Shown here: positions 1 through 16,080 of the stretch, piece by piece | Numbering within the stretch: position 1 is the stretch's first letter | Layout: every line of letters begins with the position of its first letter | NCBI RefSeq assembly: GCF_910591885.1 | Contig: NC_063274.1 | Coordinates: forward strand, 19,490,164-19,554,163 | Direction: 5' to 3' | DNA from: Bombus terrestris | Lineage: Eukaryota > Arthropoda > Insecta > Hymenoptera > Apidae | Length of the DNA: 64,000 nucleotides | Made by a program: the position numbers and the translations under genes | Notes under the pieces: generated by a model | The model's input: only the letters and a program-made list of their open reading frames with translations | Database searches by the model: none | What the model was told of the DNA's origin: nothing

Positions 1-1170
1 TTATATACGATAGCGATATAACGTATAACGTTATATACGATAACGATATAACGTATAACGTTATGTACTATAACGATATAACGTATAACGTTATATACTA
101 TAACGATATAACGTATAACGTTATGTACTATAACGATATAACGTATAACGTTATATACTATATCGTTATAACGTATAACGTGATATGCTATATCGATATA
201 ACGTATAACGTTATATACTATAACGACATAACGTAAAACGTTATATACGATAACGGTATAACGTATAACGTTATGTAGTATTACGATATAACGTATAACG
301 TTATGTAGTATTACGATATAACGGATAACGTTATATACGATAGCGATATAACGTATAACGTTATATACGATAACGATATAACGTATAACGTTATGTAGTA
401 TTACGATATAACGTATAACGTTATGTAGTATTACGATATAACGGATAACGTTATATACGATAGCGATATAACGTATAACGTTATATACGATAACGATATA
501 ACGTATAACGTTATGTACTATAACGATATAACGTATAACGTTATATACGATAACGATATAACGTATAACGTTATAAACTATATCGTTATAACGTATAACG
601 TTATGTAGTATTACGATATAACGTATAACGTTATATACTATAACGATATAACGTATAACGTTCTGTAGTATTACGATATAACGTATAACGTTATGTAGTA
701 TTACGATATAACGTATAACGTTATGTATTATTACGATATAACGTATAACGTTGTATGCTATATCCATATAACGTATAACGTTATATACTATAACGATATA
801 ACGTAAAACGTTATATACTATATCGATATAACGTATAACGTTATATACTATAACGATATAACGTATAACGTTATGTACTATAACGATATAACATATAACG
901 TTATATACGATAACGATATAACGTATAACGTTAAAAACTATATCGTTATAACGTATAACGTTATATACTATATCGATATAATGTATAACGTTATATACTA
1001 TAACGATATAACGTAAAACGTTATATACGATAACGATATAACGTATAACGTTATGTACTATAACGATATAACGTATAACGTTATATACTATAACGATATA
1101 ACGTAAAACGTTATATACGATATCGATATAACGTATAACGTTATATACGATAACGATATAGCGTATAACG

Positions 1171-1470
1171 TTATGTACTATAACGATATAAGGTAAAAAG
1201 TTATATAGTATTACGATATAACGTATAACGTTATATACTATAACGATATAACGTATAACGTTATATACTATAACGATATAACGTATAACGTTACATACTA
1301 TTACTATATATCGTATAACGTTATATACTATTACGATATATCGTATGACGTTATGTAGTACCACGATATAACGTCTAACGTTATATACTATAACGATATG
1401 ATGTATAGCTTTATATACTATAACGATATAACGTATAATGTTATATGCTAAAACGAAATAACGTATAACG
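1171..1470 (+). repeat. Island of degenerate monomers
   Basis: Ten consecutive 30-bp units still in phase but with an unusual load of private substitutions. Examples are an AGG and AAAAAG change around 1,191-1,200, TTACTATATATCG at about 1,301, CCACG at about 1,361, a monomer ending ATAGCT instead of ATAACG at about 1,410, and AAACGAAATA at about 1,451. Several of these break the otherwise constant half of the unit. None of this spectrum is seen repeated elsewhere in the window. The simplest reading is a stretch that has escaped recent homogenisation. It holds no open gene-like sequence. Confidence 0.8.
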
Positions 1471-1891
1471 TTATGTACTATAACGATATAACGTATAACG
1501 TTATATACGATAACGATATAACGTATAACGTTATATACGATAACGATATAACGTAAAACGTTATATACTATAACGATATAACGTAAAACGTTATATACGA
1601 TAACGATATAACGTAAAACGTTATATACGATATCGATATAACGTATAACGTTATATACGATAACGATATAACGTATAACGTTATGTACTATAACGATATA
1701 ACGTAAAACGTTATATACGATAACGATATAACGTATAACGTTATGTACTATAACGATATAACGTATAACGTTATATACTATATCGTTATAACGTATAACG
1801 TGATATGCTATATCGATATAACGTATAACGTTATATACTATAACGATATAACGTAAAACGTTATATACGATAACGATATAACGTATAACGT

Positions 1892-1900
1892 TATAAAATA
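1892..1900 (+). promoter_or_regulatory. TATA-box-like word in K monomers (first example)
   Basis: K monomers read TTATAAAATA, so they contain TATAAAATA, which fits the eukaryotic TATA-box consensus TATAWAWR except for its last base. I found about 40 K monomers scattered through the window (examples at 9,811, 15,811, 22,441, 28,171, 41,281, 50,581, 63,331). In an AT-rich repeat such a match can be chance, and no start site is visible; this is a low-confidence regulatory call only. Confidence 0.15.
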
Positions 1901-2400
1901 TATCGTTATAACGTATAACGTTATATACTATAACGATATAACGTATAACGTTATATACGATAACGATATAACGTATAACGTTATAAACTATAACGTTATA
2001 ACGTATAACGTTATGTAGTATTACGATATAACGTATAACGTTATATACTATAACGATATACCGTATAACGTTATATACGATAACGATATAACGTATAACG
2101 TTATATACGGTAGCGATATAACGTAAAACGTTATATACGATAACGATATAACGTATAACGTTATAAACTATATCGTTATAACGTATAACGTTATGTAGTA
2201 TTACGATATAACGTATAACGTTATATACTATAACGATATACCGTATAACGTTATATACGATAACGATACTACGTATAACGTTATGAACTATAACGATATA
2301 ACGTAAAACGTTATATACGATAACGATATAACGTATAACGTTATGTACTATAACGATATAACGTATAACGTTATATACGATAACGATATAACGTATAACG

Positions 2401-3210
2401 TTATAAACTATATCGTTATAACGTATAACGTTATGTAGTATTACGATATAACGTATAACGTTATATACTATAACGATATACCGTATAACGTTATATACGA
2501 TAACGATATAACGTATAACGTTATATACGATAGCGATATAACGTATAACGTTATATACGATAACGATATAACGTTTAACGTTATGTACTATAACGATATA
2601 ACGTATAACGTTATATACGATAACGATATAACGTATAACGTTATATACTATATCGATATAACGTAAAACGTTATATACTATATCGATGTAACGTAAAACG
2701 TTATATACTATATCGATATAACGTATAACGTTATAAACTATATCGTTATAACGTATAACGTTATATACTATAACGATATAACGTATAACGTTATGTAGTA
2801 TTACGATATAACGTATAACGTTATGTAGTATTACGATATAACGTATAACGTTATGTAGTATTACGATATAACGTATAACGTTATGTATTATTACGATATA
2901 ACGTATAACGTTGTATGCTATATCCATATAACGTATAACGTTATATACTATAACGATATAACGTAAAACGTTATATACTATATCGATATAACGTATAACG
3001 TTATATACTATAACGATATAACGTATAACGTTATGTACTATAACGATATAACATATAACGTTATATACGATAACGATATAACGTATAACGTTAAAAACTA
3101 TATCGTTATAACGTATAACGTTATATACTATATCGATATAATGTATAACGTTATATACTATAACGATATAACGTAAAACGTTATATACGATAACGATATA
3201 ACGTATAACG
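2401..3210 (+). repeat. H-type higher-order repeat, copy 1 (27 monomers)
   Basis: Monomer order E-D-C-A-G-A-B-A-F-F-F-E-C-D-D-D-T-H-C'-F-C-B-A-J-F-C'-A. The C at 2,461 carries CCGT at positions 21-24 and the A at 2,551 carries TTT at 25-27. The F at 2,671 has GATGTA, the B at 3,031 has ACATAT and the F at 3,121 has ATGTAT; these private marks identify the unit. This copy has three D monomers before T, one more than copy 2. Matching sequence extends on both sides: about 2,251-3,510 corresponds to 3,751-4,920. Confidence 0.88.
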
Positions 3211-3840
3211 TTATAAGCTATATCGTTATAACGTATAACGTGTTATGCTATATCGATATAACGTATAACGATATATACTATAACGATATAACGTAAAACG
3301 TTATATACGATAACGTTATAACGTATAACGTTATATACTATATCGATATAATGTATAACGTTATATACGATAACGTTATAACGTATAACGTTATATACTA
3401 TATCGTTACAACGTATAACGTGATATGCTATATCGATATAACGTATAACGTTATAAGCTATATCGTTATAACGTATAACGTGTTATGCTATATCGATATA
3501 ACGTATAACGTTATATACGATAACGATATAACGTATAACGTTATATACGATAACGATATAACGTATAACGTTATGTAGTATTACGATATAACGTATAACG
3601 TTATGTAGTATTACGATATAACGGATAACGTTATATACGATAGCGATATAACGTATAACGTTATATACGATAACGATATAACGTATAACGTTATGTACTA
3701 TAACGATATAACGTATAACGTTATATACTATAACGATATAACGTATAACGTTATATACGATAACGATACTACGTATAACGTTATGAACTATAACGATATA
3801 ACGTATAACGTTATATACGATAACGATATAACGTATAACG

Positions 3841-4620
3841 TTATAAACTATATCGTTATAACGTATAACGTTATGTAGTATTACGATATAACGTATAACG
3901 TTATATACTATAACGATATACCGTATAACGTTATATACGATAACGATATAACGTATAACGTTATATACGATAGCGATATAACGTATAACGTTATATACGA
4001 TAACGATATAACGTTTAACGTTATGTACTATAACGATATAACGTATAACGTTATATACGATAACGATATAACGTATAACGTTATATACTATATCGATATA
4101 ACGTAAAACGTTATATACTATATCGATGTAACGTAAAACGTTATATACTATATCGATATAACGTATAACGTTATAAACTATATCGTTATAACGTATAACG
4201 TTATATACTATAACGATATAACGTATAACGTTATGTAGTATTACGATATAACGTATAACGTTATGTAGTATTACGATATAACGTATAACGTTATGTATTA
4301 TTACGATATAACGTATAACGTTGTATGCTATATCCATATAACGTATAACGTTATATACTATAACGATATAACGTAAAACGTTATATACTATATCGATATA
4401 ACGTATAACGTTATATACTATAACGATATAACGTATAACGTTATGTACTATAACGATATAACATATAACGTTATATACGATAACGATATAACGTATAACG
4501 TTAAAAACTATATCGTTATAACGTATAACGTTATATAGTATATCGATATAATGTATAACGTTATATACTATAACGATATAACGTAAAACGTTATATACGA
4601 TAACGATATAACGTATAACG
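3841..4620 (+). repeat. H-type higher-order repeat, copy 2 (26 monomers)
   Basis: Same monomer order and same private marks as the copy at 2,401 but with two D monomers before T, hence 30 bp shorter. It is displaced 1,440 bp on the left of that gain or loss and 1,410 bp on the right. The F at 4,531 has a TAGTA change not seen in copy 1. The downstream flank L, a TGTTATGC monomer, C', A, F, A, I (4,621-4,860) also matches 3,211-3,450. Confidence 0.88.
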
Positions 4621-5760
4621 TTATAAGCTATATCGTTATAACGTATAACGTGTTATGCTATATCGATATAACGTATAACGTTATATACTATAACGATATA
4701 ACGTAAAACGTTATATACGATAACGTTATAACGTATAACGTTATATACTATATCGATATAATGTATAACGTTATATACGATAACGTTATAACGTATAACG
4801 TTATATACTATATCGTTATAACGTATAACGTGATATGCTATATCGATATAACGTATAACGTTATAAGCTATATCGTTATAACGTATAACGTGTTATGCTA
4901 TATCGATATAACGTATAACGTTATATACTATAACGATATAACGTAAAACGTTATATACGATAACGTTATAACGTATAACGTTATATACGATAACGATATA
5001 ACGTATAACGTTATATACGATAACGATATAACGTATAACGTTATATACGATAACGATATAACGTATAACGTTATGTACTATAAAGATATAACGTATAACG
5101 TTATATACGATAACCATATAACGTATAACGTTAAAAACTATATCGTTATAACGTATAACGTTATATACGATAACGATATAACGTATAACGTTATGTACTA
5201 TAACGATATAACGTAAAACGTTATATACGATAACGATATAACGTATAACGTTATGTACTATAACGATATAACGTATAACGTTATATACGATAACGATATA
5301 ACGTATAACGTTATAAACTATATCGTTATAATGTATAACGTTATGTAGTATTACGATATAACGTATAACGTTATATACGATAACGATATAACGTATAACG
5401 TTATAAACTATATCGTTATAACGTATAACGTTATATACTATAACGATATAACGTAAAACGTTATATACTATATCGATATAACGTATAACGTTATATACTA
5501 TAACGATATAACGTATAACGTTATGTACTATAACGATATAACATATAACGTTATATACGATAACGATATAACGTATAACGTTAAAAACTATATCGTTATA
5601 ACGTATAACGTTATATACTATATCGATACAATGTATAACGTTATATACTATAACGATATAACGTAAAACGTTATATACGATAACGATATAACGTATAACG
5701 TTATGTACTATAACGATATAACGTATAACGTTATATACGATAACGATATAACGTATAACG

Positions 5761-6420
5761 TTATAAACTATATCGTTATAACGTATAACGTTATGTAGTA
5801 TTACGATACAACGTATAACGTTATATACTATAACGATATACCGTATAACGTTATATACGATAACGATATAACGTATAACGTTATATACGATAGCGATATA
5901 ACGTATAACGTTATATACGATAACGATATAACGTTTAACGTTATGTACTATAACGATATAACGTATAACGTTATATACGATAACGATATAACGTATAACG
6001 TTATATACTATATCGATATAACGTAAAACGTTATATACTATATCGATGTAACGTAAAACGTTATATACTATATCGATATAACGTATAACGTTATAAACTA
6101 TATCGTTATAACGTATAACGTTATATACTATAACGATATAACGTATAACGTTATGTAGTATTACGATATAACGTATAACGTTATGTAGTATTACGATATA
6201 ACGTATAACGTTATGTATTATTACGATATAACGTATAACGTTGTATGCTATATCCATATAACGTATAACGTTATATACTATAACGATATAACGTAAAACG
6301 TTATATACTATATCGATATAACGTATAACGTTATATACTATAACGATATAACGTATAACGTTATGTACTATAACGATATAACATATAACGTTATATACGA
6401 TAACGATATAACGTATAACG
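5761..6420 (+). repeat. H-type higher-order repeat, copy 3 (22 monomers, 120 bp shorter)
   Basis: Matches 3,841-4,500 at a displacement of 1,920 bp, with the CCGT-marked C at 5,821, TTT-marked A at 5,911, GATGTA-marked F at 6,031, T at 6,211 and H at 6,241. After the A at 6,391 the four monomers J-F-C'-A are missing and the sequence resumes at L (6,421), so displacement becomes 1,800 bp. The loss is exactly four monomers and leaves the phase intact. Confidence 0.87.
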
Positions 6421-7320
6421 TTATAAGCTATATCGTTATAACGTATAACGTGTTATGCTATATCGATATAACGTATAACGTTATATACTATAACGATATA
6501 ACGTAAAACGTTATATACGATAACGTTATAACGTATAACGTTATATACTATATCGATATAATGTATAACGTTATATACGATAACGTTATAACGTATAACG
6601 TTATATACTATATCGTTATAACGTATAACGTGATATGCTATATCGATATAACGTATAACGTTATATACTATAACGATATAACGTAAAACGTTATATACGA
6701 TAACGATATAACGTATAACGTTATAAAATATATCGTTATAACGTATAACGTTATATACTATAACGATATAACGTTTAACGTTATATACGATAACGATATA
6801 ACGTATAACGTTATGTAGTATTACGATATAACGTATAACGTTATATACGATAACGATATAACGTATAACGTTATATACGATAACGATATAACGTATAACG
6901 TTATATACGACAACGATATAACGTAAAACGTTATATACGATAACGATATAACGTATAACGTTATGTACTATAACGATATAACGTATAACGTTATATACGA
7001 TAACGATATAACGTATAACGTTATAAACTATATCGTTATAACGTATAACGTTATGTAGTATTACGATATAACGTATAACGTTATATACTATAACGATATA
7101 ACGTAAAACGTTATATACGATAACGATATAACGTATAACGTTAAAAACTATATCGTTATAACGTATAACGTTATATACGATAACGATATAACGTGTAACG
7201 TTATGTACTATAACGATATAACGTAAAACGTTATATACGATAACGATATAACGTATAACGTTATGTACTATAACGATATAACGTATAACGTTATATACGA
7301 TAACGATATAACGTATAACG

Positions 7321-7620
7321 TTATAAACTATATCGTTATAACGTATAACGTTATGTAGTATTACGATATAACGTATAACGTTATATACTATAACGATATA
7401 CCGTATAACGTTATATACGATAACGATATAACGTATAACGTTATATACGATAGCGATATAACGTATAACGTTATATACGATAACGATATAACGTTTAACG
7501 TTATGTACTATAACGATATAACGTATAACGTTATATACGATAACGATATAACGTATAACGTTATATACTATATCGATTTAACGTAAAACGTTATATACTA
7601 TATCGATGTAACGTATAACG
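7321..7620 (+). repeat. Partial H-type higher-order repeat
   Basis: Ten monomers E-D-C(CCGT)-A-G-A(TTT)-B-A-F-F match 5,761-6,060, but the first F here carries GATTTA rather than GATATA and the order then leaves the H-type pattern before T and H are reached. The GATTTA form of F recurs around 14,311, 14,491, 33,811, 34,621, 54,241 and 59,581, so this is the earliest member of that subfamily in the window. Confidence 0.75.
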
Positions 7621-8340
7621 TTATATACTATAACGATATAACGTAAAACGTTATATACTATATCGATATAACGTATAACGTTATATACTATAACGATATA
7701 ACGTATAACGTTATGTAGTATTACGATATAACGTATAACGTTATGTAGTATTACGATATAACGTATAACGTTATATACGATAACGATATAACGCATAACG
7801 TTATATACTATAACGATATAACGTAAAACGTTATATACTATAACGATATAACGTAAAACGTTATATACTATAACGATATAACGTAAAACGTTATATACGA
7901 TAACGATATAACGTATAACGTTAAAAACTATATCGTTATAACGTATAACGTTATATACGATAACGATATAACGTATAACGTTATAAACTGTATCGTTATA
8001 ACGTATAACGTTATGTAGTATTACGATATAACGTATAACGTTATATACGATAACGATATAACGTATAACGTTATGAACTATAACGATATAACGTAAAACG
8101 TCATATACGATAACGATATATCGTATAACATTATGTACTATAACGATATAACGTATAACGTTATATACGATAACGATATAACGTATAACGTTATAAACTG
8201 TATCGTTATAACGTATAACGTTATGTAGTATTACGATATAACGTATAACGTTATGTAGTATTACGATATAACGTATAACGTTATATACGATAACGATATA
8301 ACGCATAACGTTATATACGATAACGATATAACGTATAACG

Positions 8341-8900
8341 TTATATACTATATCGATATAACGGATAACGTTATATACGATAGCGATATAACGTATAACG
8401 TTATATACGACAACGATATAACGTATAACGTTATGTACTATAACGATATAACGTATAACGTTATATACTCTAACGATATAACGTAAAACGTTATATACGA
8501 TATCGATATAACGTATAACGTTATATACGATAACGATATAACGTATAACGTTATGAACTATAACGATATAACGTAAAACGTTATATACGATAACGATATA
8601 TCGTATAACATTATGTACTATAACGATGTAACGTATAACGTTATATACTATAACGATATAACGTAAAACGTTATATACTATATCGATATAACGTATAACG
8701 TTATATACTATAACGATATAACGTATAACGTTATGTAGTATTACGATATAACGTATAACGTTATATACGATAACGATATAACGCATAACGTTATATACTA
8801 TAACGATATAACGTAAAACGTTATATACTATAACGATATAACGTAAAACGTTATATACGATAACGATATAACGTATAATGTTATATACGATAACGATATA
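8341..8900 (+). repeat. Module with CTC and TCGTATAACA marks, first copy
   Basis: A run F(ACGG)-G-A-B-C(CTC)-A-A-B variant(TTATGAACTA)-A(TCGTATAACA)-B(GATGTA)-C'-F-C-D-A(ACGC). The same ordered marks occur at about 17,821, 23,641, 36,751 and 46,051. Here the A at 8,401 has CAACG, and the C-type at 8,791 lacks the TTATACAC change present in the four later copies, so this copy is diverged from them or ancestral to them. Confidence 0.8.
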
Positions 8901-9690
8901 ACGTATAACGTTATAAACTATATCGTTATAACGTATAACGTCATGTACTATAACGATATAACGTATAACGTTGTATACGATAACGATATAACGTATAACG
9001 TTATAAACTATATCGTTATAACGGATAACGTTATATACTATATCGATATAATGTATAACGTTATATACGATAACGATATAACGTATAACGTTATGTACTA
9101 TAACGATATAACGTATAACGTTATATACGATAACGATATAACGCATAACGTTAAAAACTATATCGTTATAACGTATAACGTTATATACTATATCGATATA
9201 ATGTATAACGTTATATACTATAACGATATAACGTAAAACGTTATATACGATAACGATATAACGTATAACGTTATACGCTATATCGTTATAACGTATAACG
9301 TGATATGCTATATCGATATAACGTATAACGTTATATACTATAACGATATAACGTCAAACGTTATATACGATAACGTTATAACGTATAACGTTATATACTA
9401 TATCGATATAATGTATAACGTTATATACGATAACGATATAACGTATAACGTTATGTACTATAACGATATAACGTATAACGTTATATACGATAACCATATA
9501 ACGTATAACGTTAAAAACTATATCGTTATAACGTATAACGTTATATACTATATCGATATAACGTATAACGTTATGTACTATAACGATATAACGTACAACG
9601 TTATATACGATAACGATATAACGTATAACGTTATGTACTATAACGATATAACGTATAACGTTATATACGATAACGATATAACGTATAACG

Positions 9691-10080
9691 TTATAAGCTA
9701 TATCGTTATAACGTATAACGTGATATGCTATATCGATATAACGTATAACGTTATATACTATAACGATATAACGTAAAACGTTATATACGATAACGATATA
9801 ACGTATAACGTTATAAAATATATCGTTATAACGTATAACGTTATATACTATAACGATATAACGTATAACGTTATATACGATAACGATATAACGTATAACG
9901 TTATGTAGTATTACGATATAACGTATAACGTTATGCAGTATTACGATATAACGTATAACGTTATGTAGTATTACGATATAACGTATAACGTTATGTAGTA
10001 TTACGATATAACGTATAACGTTAAATGCTATATCCATATAACGTATCACGTTATATACTATAACGATGTAACGTAAAACG
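9691..10080 (+). repeat. 13-monomer module, copy 1
   Basis: Order L-I-C'-A-K-C-A-D-D-D-D-H'-C(GATGTA). This is the only copy left of the super-units. Private features are GCAGTA in the second D (9,931) and TTAAATGC instead of TTATATGC in the H' unit (10,021). The H' unit ends GTATCACG as in the 18.8-kb type. Confidence 0.88.
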
Positions 10081-13000
10081 TTATAAACTATATCGTTATA
10101 ACGTATAACGTTATATACTATATCGATATAACGTTTAACGTTATATACGATAACGATATAACGTATAACGTTATATACGATAGCGATATAACGCATAACG
10201 TTATATACTATCTCGATATAACGCATAACGTTATATACCATAACGATATAACGTAAAACGTTATATACTATAACGATATAACGTATAACGTTATGTAGTA
10301 TTACGATATAACGTATAACGTTATGTAGTATTACGATATAACGTATAACGTTATATACGATAACGATATAACGCATAACATTATATACCATAACGATATA
10401 ACGTAAAACGTTATATACGATAACGATATAACGTTTAACGTTATGTACTATAACGATATAACGTATAACGTTATATACTATATCGATATAACGTTTAACG
10501 TTATATACTATATCGATATAACGTAAAACGTTATGTACGATAACGATATAACGTATAACGTTATATACGATAACGATATAACGTATAACGTTATAAACTA
10601 TATCGTTATAACGTATAACGTTATATGCTATATCCATATAACGTATGACGTTATATACTATATCGATATAACGTATAACGTTATATGCTATAACGATATA
10701 ACGTATAACGTTGTATACGATAACGATATAACGTATAACGTTATAAACTATATCGTTATAACGTATAACGTTATATACTATATCGATATAATGTATAACG
10801 TTATATACGATAACGATATAACGTATAACGTTATGTACTATAACGATATAACGTATAACGTTATATACGATAACGATATAACGTATAACGTTAAAAACTA
10901 TATCGTTATAACTTATAACGTTATATACTATATGGATATAATGTATAACGTTATATACTATAACGATATAACGTAAAACGTTATATACGATAACGATATA
11001 ACGTAGAACGTTATATACGATAACGATATAACGTATAACGTTATGTAGTATTACGATACAACGTATAACGTTATGTAGTATTACGATATAACGTATAACG
11101 TTATGTAGTATTACGATATAACGTATAACGTTATATGCTATATCCATATAACGTATAACGTTATATACTATAACGATATAACGTATAACGTTATGTACTA
11201 TAACGATATAACGTATAACGTTATATACGATAACGATATAACGGATAACGTTATATACGATAGCGATATAACGTATAACGTTATATACTATAACGATATA
11301 ACGTATAACGTTATAAACTATATCGTTATAACGGATAACGTTATATACTATATCGATATAATGTATAACGTTATATACGATAACGATATAACGTATAACT
11401 TTATGTACTATAACGATATAACGTATAACGTTATGTACTATAACGATATAACGTATAACGTTAAAAACTATATCGTTATAACGTATAACGTTATATACTA
11501 TATCGATATAATGTATAACGTTATATACTATAACGATATAACGTAAAACGTTATGTAGTATTACGATATAACGTATAACGTTATGTAGTATTACGATATA
11601 ACGTATAACGTTATATACGATAACGATATAACGCATAACGTTATATACTATAACGATATAACGTAAAACGTTATATACTATAACGATATAACGTAAAACG
11701 CTATATACGATAACGGTATAACGTATAACGTTATAAAATATATCGTTATAACGTATAACGTTGTATACTATAACGATATAACGTATAACGTTATATACGA
11801 TAACGATATAACGTATAACGTTATGTAGTATTACGATATAACGTATAACGTTATGTAGTATTACGATATAACGTATAACGTTATATACGATAACGATATA
11901 ACGTATAACGTTATAAAATATATCGTTATAACGTATAACGTTATATACGATAACGATATAACGTAAAACGTTATGTAGTATTACGATATAACGTATAACG
12001 TTATGTAGTATTACGATATAACGGATAACGTTATATACGATAGCGATATAACGTATAACGTTATATACGATAACGATATAACGTATAACGTTATATACGA
12101 TAACGATATAACGTATAACGTTATGTACTATAACGATATAACGTATAACGTTATATACTATAACGATATAACGTAAAACGTTATATACGATATCGATATA
12201 ACGTATAACGTTATATACGATAACGATATAACGTATAACGTTATGTACTATAACGATATAACGTAAAACGTTATATACGATAACGATATAACGTATAACG
12301 TTATGTACTATAACGATATAACGTATAACGTTATATACGATAACGATATAACGTATAACGTTATAAACTATATCGTTATAACGTATAACGTTATGTAGTA
12401 TTACGATATAACGTATAACGTTATATACTATATCGATATAACGTATAACGTTATAAACTATATCGTTATAACGTATAACGTTATATACTATAACGATATA
12501 ACGTATAACGTTATGTAGTATTACGATATAACGTATAACGTTATGTATTATTACGATATAACGTATAACGTTGTATGCTATATCCATATAACGTATAACG
12601 TTATATACTATAACGATATAACGTAAAACGTTATATACTATATCGATATAACGTATAACGTTATATACTATAACGATATAACGTATAACGTTATGTACTA
12701 TAACGATATAACATATAACGTTATATACGATAACGATATAACGTATAACGTTAAAAACTATATCGTTATAACGTATAACGTTATATACTATATCGATATA
12801 ATGTATAACGTTATATACTATAACGATATAACGTAAAACGTTATATACGATAACGATATAACGTATAACGTTATAAGCTATACCGTCATAACGTATAACG
12901 TGTTATGCTATAACGATATAACGTAAAACGTTATATACTATAACGATATAACGTAAAACGTTATATACGATAACGATATAACGTAAAACGTTATATACGA

Positions 13001-15690
13001 TATCGATATAACGTATAACGTTATATACGAAAACGATATAACGTATAACGTTATGTACTATAACGATATAACGTAAAACGTTATATACGATAACGATATA
13101 ACGTATAACGTTATGTACTATAACGATATAACGTATAACGTGATATGCTATATCGATATAACGTATAACGTTATATACTATAACGATATAACGTAAAACG
13201 TTATATACGATAACGATATAACGTATAACGTTATAAAATATATCGTTATAACGTATAACGTTATGTATTATTACGATATAACGTATAACGTTGTATGCTA
13301 TATCCATATAACGTATAACGTTATATACTATAACGATATAACGTATAACGTTATATACTATATCGATATAACGTAAAACGTTATATACTATATCGATGTA
13401 ACGTAAAACGTTATATACTATATCGATATAACGTATAACGTTATATACTATAACGATATAACGTATAACGTTATGTACTATAACGATATAACATATAACG
13501 TTATATACGATAACGATATAACGTATAACGTTAAAAACTATATCGTTATAACGTATAACGTTATATACTATATCGATATAATGTATAACGTTATATACTA
13601 TAACGATATAACGTAAAACGTTATATACGATAACGATATAACGTATAACGTTATAAAATATATCGTTATAACGTATAACGTTATATACTATAACGATATA
13701 ACGTATAACGTTATATACTATATCGATGTAACGTAAAACGTTATATACTATATCGATATAACGTATAACGTTATATACGATAACGATATAACGTATAACG
13801 TTATATACGATAACGATATAACGTATAACGTTATGTACTATAAAGATATAACGTATAACGTTATATACGATAACGATATAACGTATAACGTTAAAAACTA
13901 TATCGTTATAACGTATAACGTTATATACGATAACGATATAACGTATAACGTTATGTACTATAACGATATAACGTAAAACGTTATATACGATAACGATATA
14001 ACGTATAACGTTATGTACTATAACGATATAACGTATAACGTTATATACGATAACGATATAACGTATAACGTTATAAACTATATCGTTATAACGTATAACG
14101 TTATGTAGTATTACGATATAACGTATAACGTTATATACTATAACGATATACCGTATAACGTTATATACGATAACGATATAACGTATAACGTTATATACGA
14201 TAGCGATATAACGTATAACGTTATATACGATAACGATATAACGTTTAACGTTATGTACTATAACGATATAACGTATAACGTTATATACGATAACGATATA
14301 ACGTATAACGTTATATACTATATCGATTTAACGTAAAACGTTATATACTATATCGATGTAACGTAAAACGTTATATACTATATCGATATAACGTATAACG
14401 TTATAAACTATATCGTTATAACGTATAACGTTATATACTATAACGATATAACGTATAACGTTATATACTATAACGATATAACGTATAACGTTATATACTA
14501 TATCGATTTAACGTAAAACGTTATATACTATATCGATGTAACGTATAACGTTATATACTATAACGATATAACGTAAAACGTTATATACTATATCGATATA
14601 ACGTATAACGTTATATACTATAACGATATAACGTATAACGTTATGTAGTATTACGATATAACGTATAACGTTATGTAGTATTACGATATAACGTATAACG
14701 TTATATACGATAACGATATAACGCATAACGTTATATACTATAACGATATAACGTAAAACGTTATATACTATAACGATATAACGTAAAACGTTATATACTA
14801 TATCGATATAACGTATAACGTTATAAACTATATCGTTATAACGTATAACGTTATATACTATAACGATATAACGTATAACGTTATGTAGTATTACGATATA
14901 ACGTATAACGTTATGTAGTATTACGATATAACGTATAACGTTATGTATTATTACGATATAACGTATAACGTTATATGCTATAACGATATAACGTAAAACG
15001 TTATATACTATAACGATATAACGTTTAACGTTATGTACTATAACGATATAACGTATAACGTTATATACGATAACGATATAACGTATAACGTTATATACTA
15101 TATCGATTTAACGTAAAACGTTATATACTATATCGATGTAACGTATAACGTTATGTAGTATTACGATATAACGTATAACGTTATGTAGTATTACGATATA
15201 ACGTGTAACGTTATGTATTATTACGATATAACGTATAACGTTATAAACTATATCGTTATAACGTATAACGTTATGTAGTATTACGATATAACGTATAACG
15301 TTATATACTATAACGATATACCGTATAACGTTATATACGATAACGATATAACGTATAACGTTATATACTATATCGATTTAACGTAAAACGTTATATACTA
15401 TATCGATGTAACGTAAAACGTTATATACGATAACGATATAACGTATAACGTTATGTACTATAACGATATAACGTATAACGTTATATACGATAACGATATA
15501 ACGTATAACGTTAAAAACTATATCGTTATAACGTATAACGTTACATACCATATCGATATAACGTATAACGTTATGTACTATAACGATATAACGTACAACG
15601 TTATATACGATAACGATATAACGTATAACGTTATGTACTATAACGATATAACGTATAACGTTATATACGATAACGATATAACGTATAACG

Positions 15691-16080
15691 TTATAAGCTA
15701 TATCGTTATAACGTATAACGTGATATGATATTTCGATATAACGTATAACGTTATATACTATAACGATATAACGTAAAACGTTATATACGATAACGATTTA
15801 ACGTATAACGTTATAAAATATATCGTTATAACGTATAACGTTATATACTATAACGATATAACGTATAACGTTATATACGATAACGATATAACGTATAACG
15901 TTATGTAGTATTACGATATAGCGTATAACGTTATGTAGTATTACGATATAACGTATAACGTTATGTAGTATTACGATATAACGTATAACGTTATGTAGTA
16001 TTACGATATAACGTATAACGTTATATGCTATATCCATATAACGTATAACGTTATATACTATAACGATGTAACGTAAAACG
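15691..16080 (+). repeat. 13-monomer module, copy 2 (type a)
   Basis: Order as in the 9,691 copy. The I unit reads TGATATGATATTTCG, the A at 15,781 has GATTTA, the first D (15,901) has GCGT at positions 21-24, and the H' unit ends GTATAACG. These four marks define type a, shared only with the copies at 35,221 and 44,521. Confidence 0.9.

Larger units (their letters stand above)
1..2250 (+). repeat. Left domain, irregular monomer order
   Basis: About 75 monomers of classes A, B, C, D, E, F and G in an order that only partly matches the higher-order repeats further right. Positions 571-1,050 match 2,731-3,210 (E-D-C-D-D-T-H-C'-F-C-B-A-J-F-C'-A, with small differences). Positions 301-480 contain a local repeat in which a D-D-G-A series occurs twice. 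No gene or unique sequence is present. The domain includes the most degenerate monomers of the window, annotated separately. The array continues beyond base 1, so its true edge is not seen. Confidence 0.8.
7621..11940 (+). repeat. Mosaic domain of satellite modules
   Basis: This stretch is assembled from pieces whose best matches lie in different places further right. Positions 8,341-8,900 match 17,821-18,380 (displacement 9,480), including a monomer with CTCTAACG and one ending TCGTATAACA. Positions 9,301-9,690 match 55,441 and 60,781. Positions 9,691-10,080 are the first 13-monomer module. Positions 10,921-10,950 carry the TATGGATATAATG mark shared with 21,541, 27,271, 40,381, 49,681 and 57,121. 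No gene, transposon or non-satellite insertion interrupts it. Confidence 0.75.
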
